DNA of 64,000 nucleotides from Tricholoma matsutake (taxonomy: Eukaryota > Basidiomycota > Agaricomycetes > Agaricales > Tricholomataceae), in NCBI GenBank assembly GCA_026075535.2, contig AP026538.1, positions 1,178,001 through 1,242,000 of the forward strand, read 5' to 3'. A program made the translations under genes and the position numbers. The notes beneath the pieces were generated by a model. That model did no database searches. It was not told the origin of the DNA and saw only the letters and a list, made by a program, of their open reading frames with translations. This document shows, in pieces, positions 1 through 9,363 of this stretch (position 1 is the first letter of the stretch; every line of letters begins with the position of its first letter).

Positions 1-51
1 GAACAGTGTTGATTTCTTTGTAGAACAGTACAATTCTGCCTTTTGTAGTGC

Positions 52-390
52 TGATAGGTCGTCTCCTCAGCTCAAGGACCAATTCACCATTTCGACCACA
101 TTCTAATCACATTGGATAACTCACATGAGGTCCCAGAACCAGCGCGACCACTCCTGACCAAGTCTACCGAGCATCGAGCATTGTATCGAACACAGTCGAG
201 CATTGTCGAACATTGTCGAGCATCATATCAAACATGATCAAACATCATTGAGCATCGCAAGCATCGTATCAAACGTGATTGAACATCGTCAAGCATTGTA
301 TCGAACATGATCGAACACCGTCGAGCATCGCGAGCATTGTCGAATGCAGTCGAGCATCGTATCAAATGCGATCAAACATCATCAAACATC
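52..390. repeat. Dispersed repeat, left copy, with AT/CG-rich minisatellite
   Basis: A unique-looking block (52-170) runs into a degenerate array of 9-18 bp units (about 165-385) built on the words TCGAACAT and TCGAGCAT. The same block and the same kind of array recur in the same orientation at 3275-3560, so the pair brackets the gypsy debris at 1330-3275. The short ORFs here are reading frames through the repeat. It could be a degraded terminal repeat or an independent satellite; the sequence does not decide. Confidence 0.75.
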
Positions 391-1134
391 GAAAATTGAC
401 ATCGGACACTATATCGCTATTCCAATGGTCATCGCACACATGCCAGACGTATCCCCTACCATTGTCGAACAATATCGCACCAATATCGGGCCACGAACAA
501 AGTCAGAAGAATCTTCGAAAATCTTCGAAAAACATCAAACCTCGAAAAACATCGTTGGACACAGTATTTCCTATTCGAATAATCTTTGGATGCATGCTGG
601 ACACATGGGACACTATATCGAGTATATCAAACACATTTCGACCGCATGTGCATGCATACAATCCGCTCGAAGCAGTTTCCGATCTTCTATTCAATTTATA
701 ACAAGGACAGTCTGGTTTTAGCTATTCTTTCTTATTATTTCTTCATCATGTGTTATATTCACCCTTTCTAGGCTCGCTTTATTGTTCTGATATACTTATA
801 TTGTCTTTTGCCTCTAGTTTTCCACATGTTTGCCTCATGTTCTCTAGCCTTTTTAGGTACTTTCTTTATTTTATATAAAAAGATGTACTAGATACAAAGA
901 AAAACAAGAAAGTCGTCGTCTTTCTCCCAGATCACAGTGATTTGAGAGTTTGGTTTAGTCTTATTCAGTCTGAAGTTTGGTGTTTTATGCTAAACTTCCT
1001 CAAAATTCCTCAAAATTCCTCGCATTACACTATTTTTGCTCTCGCTTCCCTCGATTAGCCTTTTCGTCACTTCTACTACTCGTCTAGTCCCTCGATCTTG
1101 CATCCGAACATATCTGCACACTCGAAATTCCTCG
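391..1134. other. Repeat-derived stretch without a recognisable gene
   Basis: This stretch continues the CATCG/TCGAAA-rich low-complexity sequence to about 570 and then becomes AT-rich (700-1080). Two adjacent copies of CCTCAAAATT occur near 1000-1020. I see no convincing coding region; the overlapping small ORFs near 279-771 follow repeat words. Confidence 0.5.
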
Positions 1135-1255
1135 AAACCTCTTTGAAAAATATCGCGACATCTCGAAAATCATTGCAACACCTCGCAAATCATCGCAAGG
1201 TCTCACAAATCATCGCAACATCTCAAAAATCATCGCAGACCCTCGAAACACATTC
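1135..1255. repeat. Minisatellite, about 20-bp unit, five imperfect copies
   Basis: Five imperfect units of about 20 bp follow the pattern ATCGCAACATCTCGAAAATC. This array differs from the TCGAGCAT arrays nearby but uses similar words, suggesting related satellite material at the edge of the gypsy remnant. Confidence 0.7.
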
Positions 1256-1349
1256 TTGTAGCCTCGAACTGCTTCAACAAGCAGTCCTTTTATGACTATT
1301 TGACAGTCGATCTGACAGGTGACATCTAGAGGGCCTCGCAACCTTCCTC

Positions 1350-2116
1350 TGACTTGTGTTATACCATCTGTAGCCATTTTGTGGGTTTTGTTTGGGTTTC
1401 CGGGTTGAGTATCATCAGCGCTTCCAGGATGAGTGCTACATTTGTTTGGTGTTCAGCTAGGGAATTTGACCAGATGATGATATCGTCCAAATACATGTGG
1501 CAAATTTTGCCAATGTATTCTTTAAGTCCTAGTGTCACATGTCACTGATGTGTTGCTGGGGAGTTCCGCATGCCCATCAGCATTATGACTCACTCCCAGA
1601 GGCCAAATGGAGTCAGTGTAGCAGTGTACTTTATGTGATCGGGGTGTATGAGCATTTCAAAGAACAAGTTTGTCATATCTATATTCCCCCAATTTTTTCC
1701 TTTGGCACAGTCTGCCAGGATGTTATCAATATGTGGCAGTGGATAATTGTCAGGGATCGTGAGATGGTTTAAGTGGTGGTAATCATTTACCCAGCAAGGT
1801 AAGACAGTTGGGTCTGCCTTAGGGATGATGAGAGATGGGGATGTGTATGAAGAGGAGGATGGTCTGATGTATCCTGCTGCATGAGTGTTTTACAGCCCAC
1901 TCTGTATTTTTGAGGGCAACCATATACATGAGCGACTGACACAGGTGTGCCAGGAAGTAGTTCAATGCAATGATATACATCTGTTGGTAATTGTGTTACG
2001 TGTGGAATGTCTGATGGGAAATGGTCAGGGAACCATGCTTTCATCTTCAAGTCCAGTTTCTGTAATGTTGCAAGCCCTGCTAGTTGTTTGATTTGGACTT
2101 TGATGGCAGCAATCAC
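1350..2116 (-). pseudogene. Ty3/gypsy reverse transcriptase remnant
   Basis: The ORF at 1787-2116 carries the start of gypsy RT (FPSDIPHVTQLPTDVYHCIE), and homologous reading continues in other frames to about 1350. The catalytic tetrad reads YLDD, encoded by the complement of 1482-1493. It would copy element RNA to DNA, but frameshifts between the pieces make it non-functional. The RNase H domain is missing. Confidence 0.85.
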
Positions 2117-2609
2117 ATCTGGTGGGCTGGTGGTAAAGGTATCAAAGTTGAATCACTTCATTCTCATCGACAAGAGCCATCAACTCCATGTGGACAATCA
2201 TTTGGAGTTTTCTTGTCTGTTGCTGCCCATCTTTGATCAGGCATGCCTCTATTTTGCACTTTGCAGCGGGCGACTTAATTATGTGCTTCTTTTTAGTTTC
2301 AGGGTCTGGTGGGTTGAGGAGGTTGTAACCAGTTCCTTTTGCTATTGCTGTTCACAGGTCTGTGTTGACCATTATCTTATTTTTAGTGAGGAAATCTAGG
2401 CCAGTATGAGGTCCATGTAAAGTTTGGGGCATATAATTGCGTTGATTGTACAAGAATGCCACAAGGCGTCTGGGGATTGGATTGATAATTTACAGTAATG
2501 AGACAATTCTAAAGCTTCAGGAGACTTTCTTTTTTTTGTGAACACGCTGGAGACCAAGAGAGGCTTGAATAATGGACAAGGTGTTAAGCATAGAACTTCT
2601 GTGAGGTCT

Positions 2610-3146
2610 CTAGAAATCAAGACTATGATCAATAAGTGCATTGACAGGAGTAGGTGCACACATAATGGGAGCATCACAACAGCATGTCCAAAGCAAGTGG
2701 GCAGGGAGATCAAAAGGTGAGCTCACATACTCTTCAGCTTCGTATGCATCAACCCACTCCTCACCCTCCTCCTCGCTCTCGCTGTCATTGAATGTTGTGC
2801 CTCCCACAAAAGCTGTGGTGACCATGGTGGTGTTGTTCTTCTTCTCATAGGCTGCTTTTGCTTTGGTGGTGAGTGCAGCCATGACGTGTTTGCAGTCCTC
2901 AAGGGTGGGACGGGGGTTGTTGCAGTTTTGACCTAAATAACCTGCATAAAAAATGCAGCACTTGAAGCAGCCAAGATGGAGTCTGAATAAATTCTTCTTG
3001 TCCTCTATGAGAGGGCTCAATGGGACTGTGGTGGGAGCAGTAGCCAATGCCAGAATGGGGACAGCAGTGGGGGTAGCACTGGTGACAGGGTGGGGGGTGT
3101 TGCCTGCCTTCATTGCTTTTGCAACCCATGCCACTCCATGCATCAC
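2610..3146 (-). pseudogene. Ty3/gypsy gag C-terminus and protease remnant
   Basis: This 178-residue reading frame contains a zinc knuckle beginning CFKC and ending GQNC, in which the expected His is Tyr (AGYLGQNC). An acidic linker follows (SESEEEGEEW), then a retropepsin-like start (PVNALIDHSLDF), where the usual Asp-Ser/Thr-Gly is eroded to Asp-His-Ser. A further protease-region piece is at 2396-2713. The His-to-Tyr change fits a C-to-T transition. Confidence 0.75.
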
Positions 3147-3274
3147 TTAGAGATCTTGCTTGAGTAAGTGGATTTGCTCCAACCAATCATCGAGATTGGT
3201 GATAGCGTCCAAGATTCCCTGGGTAGCCCCTGGGGCTGTACCATTGTTTGCCTTGTACAGGCATTTGAGGCCAT

Positions 3275-3560
3275 TGATAGGTTGTCTCCTCGGCTCAAAG
3301 GCCGATTCATCATTTCGACCACATTCTAATCACATTGGATAACTCACATGAGGTCCCAGAAGCAGTGCGACCACTCCCGACCAAGTCTACCAAGTGTGAT
3401 ATTGTGTCGAACGCGGTTGAGCATCGTATCGAACGTGATCGAACATTGTCGAACATCATCGAGCATCGTATCAAATGCGATCGAACATCGTCAAGCATCG
3501 TTGAGCATTGTCGAGCATTATCGATCAATATCGAGAGACTGCAAGTGACATTGGGCGCCG
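3275..3560. repeat. Dispersed repeat, right copy, with minisatellite
   Basis: This is a second copy of the 52-390 block in the same orientation. About 130 bp match closely up to the AAGTCTACC word, followed by an array of TCGAACAT/TCGAGCAT units (about 3405-3540). Sequence similarity fades after about 3540. Confidence 0.75.
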
Positions 3561-3654
3561 CCATTGTTATCTATATGGTGGAATAACATGTGCCAGGAAG
3601 TGTTCCAACTCATGCTCAAACTTGCTGATAGTAGGTCAGCCTCGTTCCAAGTCT

Positions 3655-3800
3655 ATAAGGGCAACCTAAGCCTCTAGCAAAGGGAAATCCAAAGTTAAAA
3701 TTATACTACATAATACAGGCATTGGGGACACACCTAGCAAAGGGAAATCCGAAGAGAAAACTCTAAGGATCCCCTTGCTGATGCCCAGTATATGTGAAGA
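3655..3800. repeat. LTR-like dispersed repeat related to 63480-63625
   Basis: The segment with the words TAAGGGCAACCT and GAGAAAACTCTAAGGA is matched near the other end of the window at 63480-63625, in the same order and orientation. It probably is a degraded LTR piece of one element family; no full element can be bounded. Confidence 0.55.
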
Positions 3801-3889
3801 CGACAAAAATCAAATATAACCTAAAAATAGAAAAAGGCGGAGATAGGCGGATCAAGGCCGCCGAATGACATCATACCAAGGGGTATGTG

Positions 3890-4430
3890 TCAGAAGGGGT
3901 ACTCCGCCTCTAAATATAAAAGTGTCAACATGTACAAACATGATAGCAAGGGAAAATTAGTAATCAAATCCAGAAAAATCATAGAAAATGAAGAATAGAA
4001 GGAAACGAGGTGGGGAAAAATATAGGACAAACATAAAAAATAGGAAAAACACACAGGGCACCCCCCTAGTCCCCTTACAGTACCTGCAACATGAACTAGC
4101 ATGAAGTGGAATGTTAGAATGGAAACAATCCATCGGTTGATGCTAGTGCTAGGTGTGATATTGGGATTTGAGAGCATGCCTTTGATATACCTTGCATTGA
4201 CCTCGACGATAAGGTTTTGCACCCCTATCAAATATAATCAAAGTGCACCAAGAGCTCGATATAGACCATAAAGTTTGAGTTTCAGTTGCAAGAACTGGGA
4301 TTTGCAGTCGCTGAGTGTGATTGAGCCAAATCAACGGTAGTATCATTTTTGAGGGTTGTCACGGTCACATTGCACTAGGAAATAGCCGATCACGATGCTT
4401 GATGTGTTGACTACGAGGATGACTGAGGCT
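3890..4430 (-). pseudogene. Ty3/gypsy RNase H remnant
   Basis: On the minus strand, 3990-4231 encodes the RNase H C-terminus typical of the gypsy element at 31.9-37.4 kb (ARYIKGMLSNPNITPS, then SINRWIVSILTFHF). Upstream reading (4232-4430), in shifted frames, matches the preceding RNase H part. Frameshifts make it a relic. It lies apart from the RT remnant at 1350-2116 and is separated from it by the repeat copy, so it may be a second element. Confidence 0.8.
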
Positions 4431-4813
4431 CATGAAGGAATCATCGTTGGAGTATAGTGTGCACTTCTGGCTTGATAAATATCTTGATAAAGAACTGTTC
4501 TATGCATTTACTGGCTGATTGTTGCTGTGGAATGGTGGCTTGATACCATTTCTCTCATCATAGAATATACATGGTTGTCGAGAACAATAGCATTATTTCT
4601 ACTTAGACTTGGATGAGAATTAAATAAATAACCATGTCTACAGATATCTACATGATGGTGTACAGAAAGCCCAGTTCTGTGCAGAGCTATGCAGTTCATG
4701 CAGCATCTGTGGTGCTCTATGAAAATCTATGGGAATCTATGCTGTGCTACAATTTTGATCGACATCTGTGGGAAAAATCAGAGTTTGCTGATGAATGAAT
4801 GTTGACTCCTCTG
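4431..4813. other. No recognisable gene
   Basis: AT-rich sequence without a credible reading frame. A short stretch near 4700-4750 repeats the word CTATG. I see nothing functional. Confidence 0.4.
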
Positions 4814-5278
4814 CATCAGCAAAACACAAAAAGAATTTCCGGGTTTTCATTGGTTTCCATTAGTTTCTCAGTTCCTAGAAACTGGACACTGGGAAACTGA
4901 GAAACTTGGGCAGATGTTGTAGTAATGCATAACCTACATTTGTATTACATTACTGAATAAAAACAGTCCAAACTGGAGGAAATTGGGGAATTGTGGGAGG
5001 GTTTATGTACCCATTGGATGCCAAACATTGCCAAATGGTCCGTGCACTCTCACAGGTATATAAACACTGCTGGCAACATCAATGAATTTATGGGTGTGCC
5101 CCAGTTATTGTTATTTACAATTACATACAAGTGCTTGAAATGAACAAAGCATTAGATTTCAGTTTCTGGGAAACAGGACATGGGTTTCCCAGTGGCCCAG
5201 TTTCCCAGTTTTCTCTCATTTTTTAGGTTTCCTGAAGTGAGAAACTGATGGAAACTAAAATCCTTGTTTACTGATGTG
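4814..5278. mobile_element. MITE with imperfect terminal inverted repeats, about 465 bp
   Basis: The left end (CATCAG, then GGTTTCCATTAGTTTCTCAG) is matched in inverted orientation by the right end (CTGATGGAAACT, then CTGATG). The interior is rich in GGGAAACTG words on both strands, giving several inner inverted repeats. There is no coding capacity. The superfamily is unclear because the target duplication cannot be read with confidence. Confidence 0.65.
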
Positions 5279-5319
5279 GGGGATCCATAACACTTTGGAA
5301 ATGAGTTATTTAAATATAG

Positions 5320-5482
5320 AAAAAGCCAGGGCCCATAACCTATTGGGATTATGAGTATGAGAGCAAGTACTGATGGTTGAGATAGTGGGTGAAAAGGTCA
5401 GAGTCAGATGTCTCTCATTCTCCTATACTATGGTCTACATATATTACAATCTATAAATAGACCATGTTCTACAAATAGAATA
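5320..5482 (-). repeat. Truncated copia LTR remnant with primer-binding site
   Basis: The word GGGCCCATAACCTATT is the primer-site/LTR junction also seen at 61356-61371, and CTCCTATACTATGG with TATAAATAGA match the LTRs at 56640-56846 and 61371-61577. The LTR is cut at its far end by the foldback MITE that starts at 5483. Confidence 0.7.
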
Positions 5483-6145
5483 CACTGCTGGGACTGACCT
5501 GTGTTTCCCACAGAAACACAGCCTCAGAAACATGTTTTAAGACTTCTGATTTGTATATCCTTTGGATATTCTCAAGATGTATTTAGAAGAAATACTAAAG
5601 AAATATTTTACATGTATCCAAGCTGTATCTGCAAGAAACAGAAAAAGTGTATCCTACAATGTTTCTTTCGGATCCATTCTGGAAACATTTTTCATGTTTC
5701 CTTTGTGTAAGTTAGAGAAACACTTTATATATAATTATAGCTGTACCTGCAGAACACACTTAACATTAAAATTTATTATGTGTTTTCTAGGGATACATGT
5801 GTAACCATGGTGACCCCTTTGTCCTTTGCATGTATCTCTAGAAAACACATAATAAAATTACATGTTGAGTGTTTCCTGCAGGTACAGCTATAATTACATA
5901 TAAAGTTTTTCTCTAACTTACACAAAGGAGACATGAAAAATGTTTCCAGAATGGATCTGAAAGAAACATTGTAGGATACACTTTTTTTGTTTCTTGCAGA
6001 TACAGCTTGGATACATGTAAAATATTTCTTTAGTATTTCTTCTAAATACATCTTGAGAATATCCAAAGGATATACAAATCAGAAGTCTTAAAACATGTTT
6101 CTGAGGCTGTGTTTCTGTGGGAAACACAGGTCAGTCCCAGCAGTG
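5483..6145. mobile_element. Foldback MITE, long near-perfect palindrome, 663 bp
   Basis: Two arms of about 310 bp are near-identical inverted copies, separated by about 30 bp of unpaired centre near 5800-5830. The ends are CACTGCTGGGACTGACC and its complement, flanked by ATA on both sides (5480-5482 and 6146-6148). CACTG ends with a 3-bp duplication point to the CACTA (EnSpm/CMC) group, although a TA-target element cannot be excluded. Any transcript would fold into a very long hairpin. The ORFs on the two strands mirror each other and are not genes. Confidence 0.85.
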
Positions 6146-6232
6146 ATAAGTGATCAGACTGGGCTGCTTCCAGACTTTCAGGAGTGCTGGTCCAATCCCG
6201 AAAATGAGAAGAGGTCAAGAGCCTGGAGGGGT

Positions 6233-6478
6233 TCAACTAGGAAGAGGTTGTTGAGATGGAATGTGATGGGTGTGGCTCTGTACGTGTTGAATCATCATTT
6301 CAATATAGTCTGTTGCTACTTCAGGTGAAATCCTAGTTTTGCAGAGGCGAGAATAAAAAGTGTCCTGAGAAATCTCCACCATTGCAGCTTGATTGACAAG
6401 AAAGTCACACTTCTCAGCAACTGCATGAATGGCTTCACTATTCAACTCATCCTCATCTTGTTGGTTAATATTAGCCAT
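6233..6478 (-). CDS. Small transposon-associated ORF, unknown function
   Basis: An 81-residue frame starts at MANINQQDEDELNSEAI and includes SQDTFYSRLCKTRISPEVA. I chose this Met (6478) because the residues upstream (WPPVGLTNWV) run through a poly-A tract and the GTTAGTTAGTCCA repeat. It is acidic with a predicted helical middle. It lies divergent from the PHD-finger gene at 6749-7306, which suggests a two-gene element with a shared control region. No family can be named with certainty. Confidence 0.45.
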   Translation of the reverse strand: MANINQQDEDELNSEAIHAVAEKCDFLVNQAAMVEISQDTFYSRLCKTRISPEVATDYIEMMIQHVQSHTHHIPSQQPLPS

Positions 6479-6748
6479 ATCGATCAAGGGGGCACTGGGA
6501 TCGAAATGCCAGATCAAAACCCAGTTAGTTAGTCCAACCGGAGGCCACAAAAAAAAAATGGACCTCTCCAGAATAGGACTTCTAAACATCAATTTGAGGC
6601 TAATAGAACCTTTCTACAACATATAAAACATGTATAGAAGGTTTTCCATAGCATCTGAGTAGCAGAAGAGGTAAAATAAAGTGATTTACACTGGGATTCA
6701 CAATTTATGAGTGATTGAAAACACTGATCTGCACCACAAACAGTATCT

Positions 6749-7306
6749 TTGCGGTATCTAAGCAATTTGAAGCCTATTGAATGTTGCCTACACCTTACTC
6801 AACAGTGCCAAAGAGTTTGGTATTTATTCTGGGGCCTAAAAAAGTATTTACTTACTCTCGTTGAACAGGAAAGCAAAAATATAATTGATTACGGCGGCAA
6901 AAACCAAAACAACGTGGACAGCGAGGCAATTAATGCGAACTCAACCTTACATCATACAGCCGCAACTGAGATTCAAGCAGTTCCCAAAGAATCTGGGCGG
7001 TCGAAGCACAAGAGAATTCTGCGACAACTAGGAGACACCCTGAATGGGTGTCTTTGTGGATCAGTCCTCGATAGTACAATGGATGGTGTGCTAAACTGCA
7101 AACAAGCTGGTTGCAAAACTCAGTGGGTAAGCATGGCTTGACACTTGATCTGAGTTCTCAGTGATGGATAACTCACTCTATATGTTCAGTATCATCTTCG
7201 GTTCATGGAATTTGAGCAAGAACCACGAAATTTGGTGTGCGCGGCTTGTGAAGCTTCTGAGTGGGGGGAAACGGTCACGAAGATGATGTCATATTGCTCA
7301 ATATAG
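6749..7306 (+). pseudogene. PHD-finger-like transposon-associated gene, copy 1
   Basis: Exon 1 ends at 7126 and is joined over a 63-nt intron (7127-7189, GTAAGC...TTCAG) to a second exon ending with TAG at 7304-7306. The joined product has Cys-x-Cys (GCLCGS), Cys-x4-Cys (CKQAGC), the TQWYH core and a final VCAAC. These are the ligands of a C4HC3 PHD-type finger, which normally reads histone tails. One ligand is lost: the residue after YH is Phe (YHLRF) where the second copy at 45695-46077 has Cys (YHHQC). The 5' start is uncertain. The two copies share a 3' flank containing GTTAGTTAGTCCACC. Confidence 0.6.
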
Positions 7307-7309
7307 ATA

Positions 7310-7400
7310 TGTTCCTGATTATGTAAGTTAGTTAGTCCACCGAAAATGTCCTTAGCAAAAAAATCGACCCCAGGTCTATTTTTTGGATCCCGGTGCCCTC
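7310..7400. repeat. 3' terminal segment shared by both PHD-finger gene copies
   Basis: GTTAGTTAGTCCACC followed by AGCAAAAAAATCGACCCCAG is matched on the minus strand at 45490-45560. A shorter version (GTTAGTTAGTCCAACC) sits upstream of copy 1 at about 6522 and upstream of copy 2 at about 46635. So each gene copy lies between two direct copies of the word, which suggests an element boundary. Confidence 0.55.
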
Positions 7401-7499
7401 TTGATATCGATAAGATAAGATGTCGATGGTCGTCGTAACGGCGGGTTCCGAGGGTAAGGAGCCTTTGTGTAGGCCTATGCGCCACCTCACAATTACGTG

Positions 7500-7800
7500 A
7501 CTAGCTCCGCTGTCCGCGCGGAGCTTCGCTCGAATCCCCCTTTTCGCATGGTCCGTGCCTTGGTGCTAGGGGCTAGCAGATGCAGCAACACAGGTAAGCG
7601 CTTCGCGCTCATATTGCCATCAGCTTCCTACTCTCACAGTATTGTTATTCAAAGCTTCGCCTATCTGAATAACACTTACTCGCATTGTAAGAGCTCTCGC
7701 AATTCTTTCAGGCTGATCTCAACTAGAATATCACTTTCAGGATTCAACTGGCTTATTATTATAGCTTCGCTATTCTATCCAGCTGAATCTTATTAGTGAG
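7500..7800 (+). ncRNA. Cluster of CTTCG-loop hairpins, possible structured RNA or organellar insert
   Basis: Four stems capped by CTTCG lie in 280 bp: around 7518-7531 (GGAG/CTC), 7597-7609 (AGCG/CGCT), 7644-7673 (GTTATTC/GAATAAC) and 7741-7790, where GATTCA/TGAATC, CTGG/CCAG and ATAG/CTAT pair in register. The compensating long stem is hard to reach by chance. It may be a transferred mitochondrial intergenic segment or an undescribed RNA. No coding frame is convincing. Confidence 0.4.
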
Positions 7801-8946
7801 CAGATACCTTTACTATCCATTTCTATCTGAGTGACACGGCCACATACAGGCTTCATCCAATCACGTTCGATTCTCTTGGCCCTCTCTCCCTCGTTATTTT
7901 TTTCTCTTTTGTCACTTGCGTTATTTTGTACTTTTACTTGACGTGTATCGTATCGTAGTCAAATGGTCTCTGTCTGCTTACATATTACAGAAGCCTGTAT
8001 TTGTATCGTAGCGCATCTCCCTCGCATTTATCTTATTTCGGGGTCCGTCTGGGCGGATCTCGGTTCTCCCGCTCTGAGCCAGCAGCAGAGGTGAACGATA
8101 GGGAACTGATTGTGTGAAGCCACGAGAGTGTTTCATATGCTAATCCTTCAACACAGCCTTGGCTACTAAACAGTATCACCATGCATGGTGCTGCTCGTTT
8201 AATTGATAAAGAGTGTGGGAACACATTTGATAGGTGCAGAGCTGTGCAGAGGGGTCTGAAAATGCTCAAGGCTTACCCCTGGGACCCGGATTTACAACGA
8301 TCTGATTGTTGAAACCGCCTTATAATATCATGGGAGGTCGCGCACCATAAGGTTGTGGAAAAAATAGGTATTTTTTTCTGTGCCTTTATTTACTGGTAGT
8401 AATTTACCACTGTCACATGATACTTCTGGGATAATGCCATCATCCTGGTGTTGATTATGCATCGTCCTCACAGACCGAATCATGATTGTGAGAGTTATAG
8501 TAGATAGCTGCAAGTCCATACAGCTGTCAGGCAATTGGAATATGGATGCACGCATGCACTGGAAATTTTTAAATGCTTGCTAAAAATCACATGAATTGAT
8601 CACGTGAGAATCGATGCGAATTGGCGCATCAGACTTTTCAATATTATCTCAATATGTATGTAGTGCGTTGGTAGGACGCTTGTTTCAATTTAGCGAAAGA
8701 AGACAACTCCAGCCATTGGACTCCTGTCCGCTCAATCGCACGACGAAACATTCCAGGTACTTAAGATCAGTACCTAGCATCCCCAAATTTTCGAGACAGC
8801 AACTTTCCCTTGCTTTCTCGTGAGTCGCCTCTCACAGCAGCAGAACGCCACTTCATCAAGGACCACATTTTCGTACGTAAGCTCCGACTCTCTGAGCTGC
8901 CCCGCGCGCTATCGCTGACCCATACTTTGTTTAAGCCGCTTCAACT
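7801..8946. other. Intergenic region upstream of the secreted-protein gene
   Basis: No reading frame of convincing composition is present. Pyrimidine-rich stretches (7880-7915) and the region before 8946 probably contain promoter elements of the downstream gene, but no TATA-like box can be fixed with confidence. Confidence 0.4.
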
Positions 8947-9363
8947 ATGAAAATTTCGCAATTGTTCCTCGCTGCGGCACTCGCCATTTCTCCTGCACTC
9001 GCCGATTTCCACATCGTGAAAGTGCAAAACCACAATAATTATGTCGCCGCCCTCGTTGTCTGCCCGTCGCAGTATTACGGTTGCCCTTGCTTTGACCATA
9101 CCGTAAACGGCCAACTGGGGCTTGTCAATGGCCAACCCATCCCCGCACTCCCAAGCGGAGGGTTCATGTCAGTCCGACAAGGACTGTGCGGGCACGGGCA
9201 ACTTGATCTTTACCAGCAAAAAAATAAGCACTGGAAGGTTTACGAACATAGCAATCAGGGTTTCGAAGGGACGTGCTATCTCAATACCCATAACATCCCT
9301 ATAGAATGCCCCGACCACGTCGTTTACGAAGAGCTGGTTTGCATCACTAGCGTTTGCGACTAG
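8947..9363 (+). CDS. Small secreted cysteine-rich protein, 138 aa
   Basis: The protein begins with a clear signal peptide (MKISQLFLAAALAISPALA, likely cleavage after Ala19). The mature part is about 119 residues with eight cysteines, including the clustered CPSQYYGCPC, and ends in VCITSVCD. The even cysteine count suggests four disulfides and an extracellular place. The start is the only Met giving the signal peptide; stop TAG is at 9361-9363. It is a single uninterrupted exon, and codon use looks host-like. No enzyme motif is visible. It could be an effector-like or cell-wall-associated protein, but the family is not recognised. Confidence 0.85.
   Translation: MKISQLFLAAALAISPALADFHIVKVQNHNNYVAALVVCPSQYYGCPCFDHTVNGQLGLVNGQPIPALPSGGFMSVRQGLCGHGQLDLYQQKNKHWKVYEHSNQGFEGTCYLNTHNIPIECPDHVVYEELVCITSVCD

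Larger units (their letters stand above)
1330..3275 (-). mobile_element. Eroded Ty3/gypsy retrotransposon fragment
   Basis: Read on the minus strand, the order is gag C-terminus with a zinc knuckle, protease region, protease-RT linker and reverse transcriptase. That is Ty3/gypsy order, because RT follows PR directly. Stops and frameshifts are frequent and the gag N-terminus, RNase H and integrase are absent. It is bracketed by the direct repeats at 52-390 and 3275-3560. Confidence 0.85.

Noticed and set aside
3655..3800. Complete LTR pair with 63480-63625
   Set aside because: The two copies are 60 kb apart with many unrelated insertions between them and partial similarity only; they are dispersed repeats of one family.
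5501..6127. Mirror-image ORFs on both strands of the foldback MITE
   Set aside because: They are the same sequence read from the two arms of the palindrome; there is no motif and no start context.
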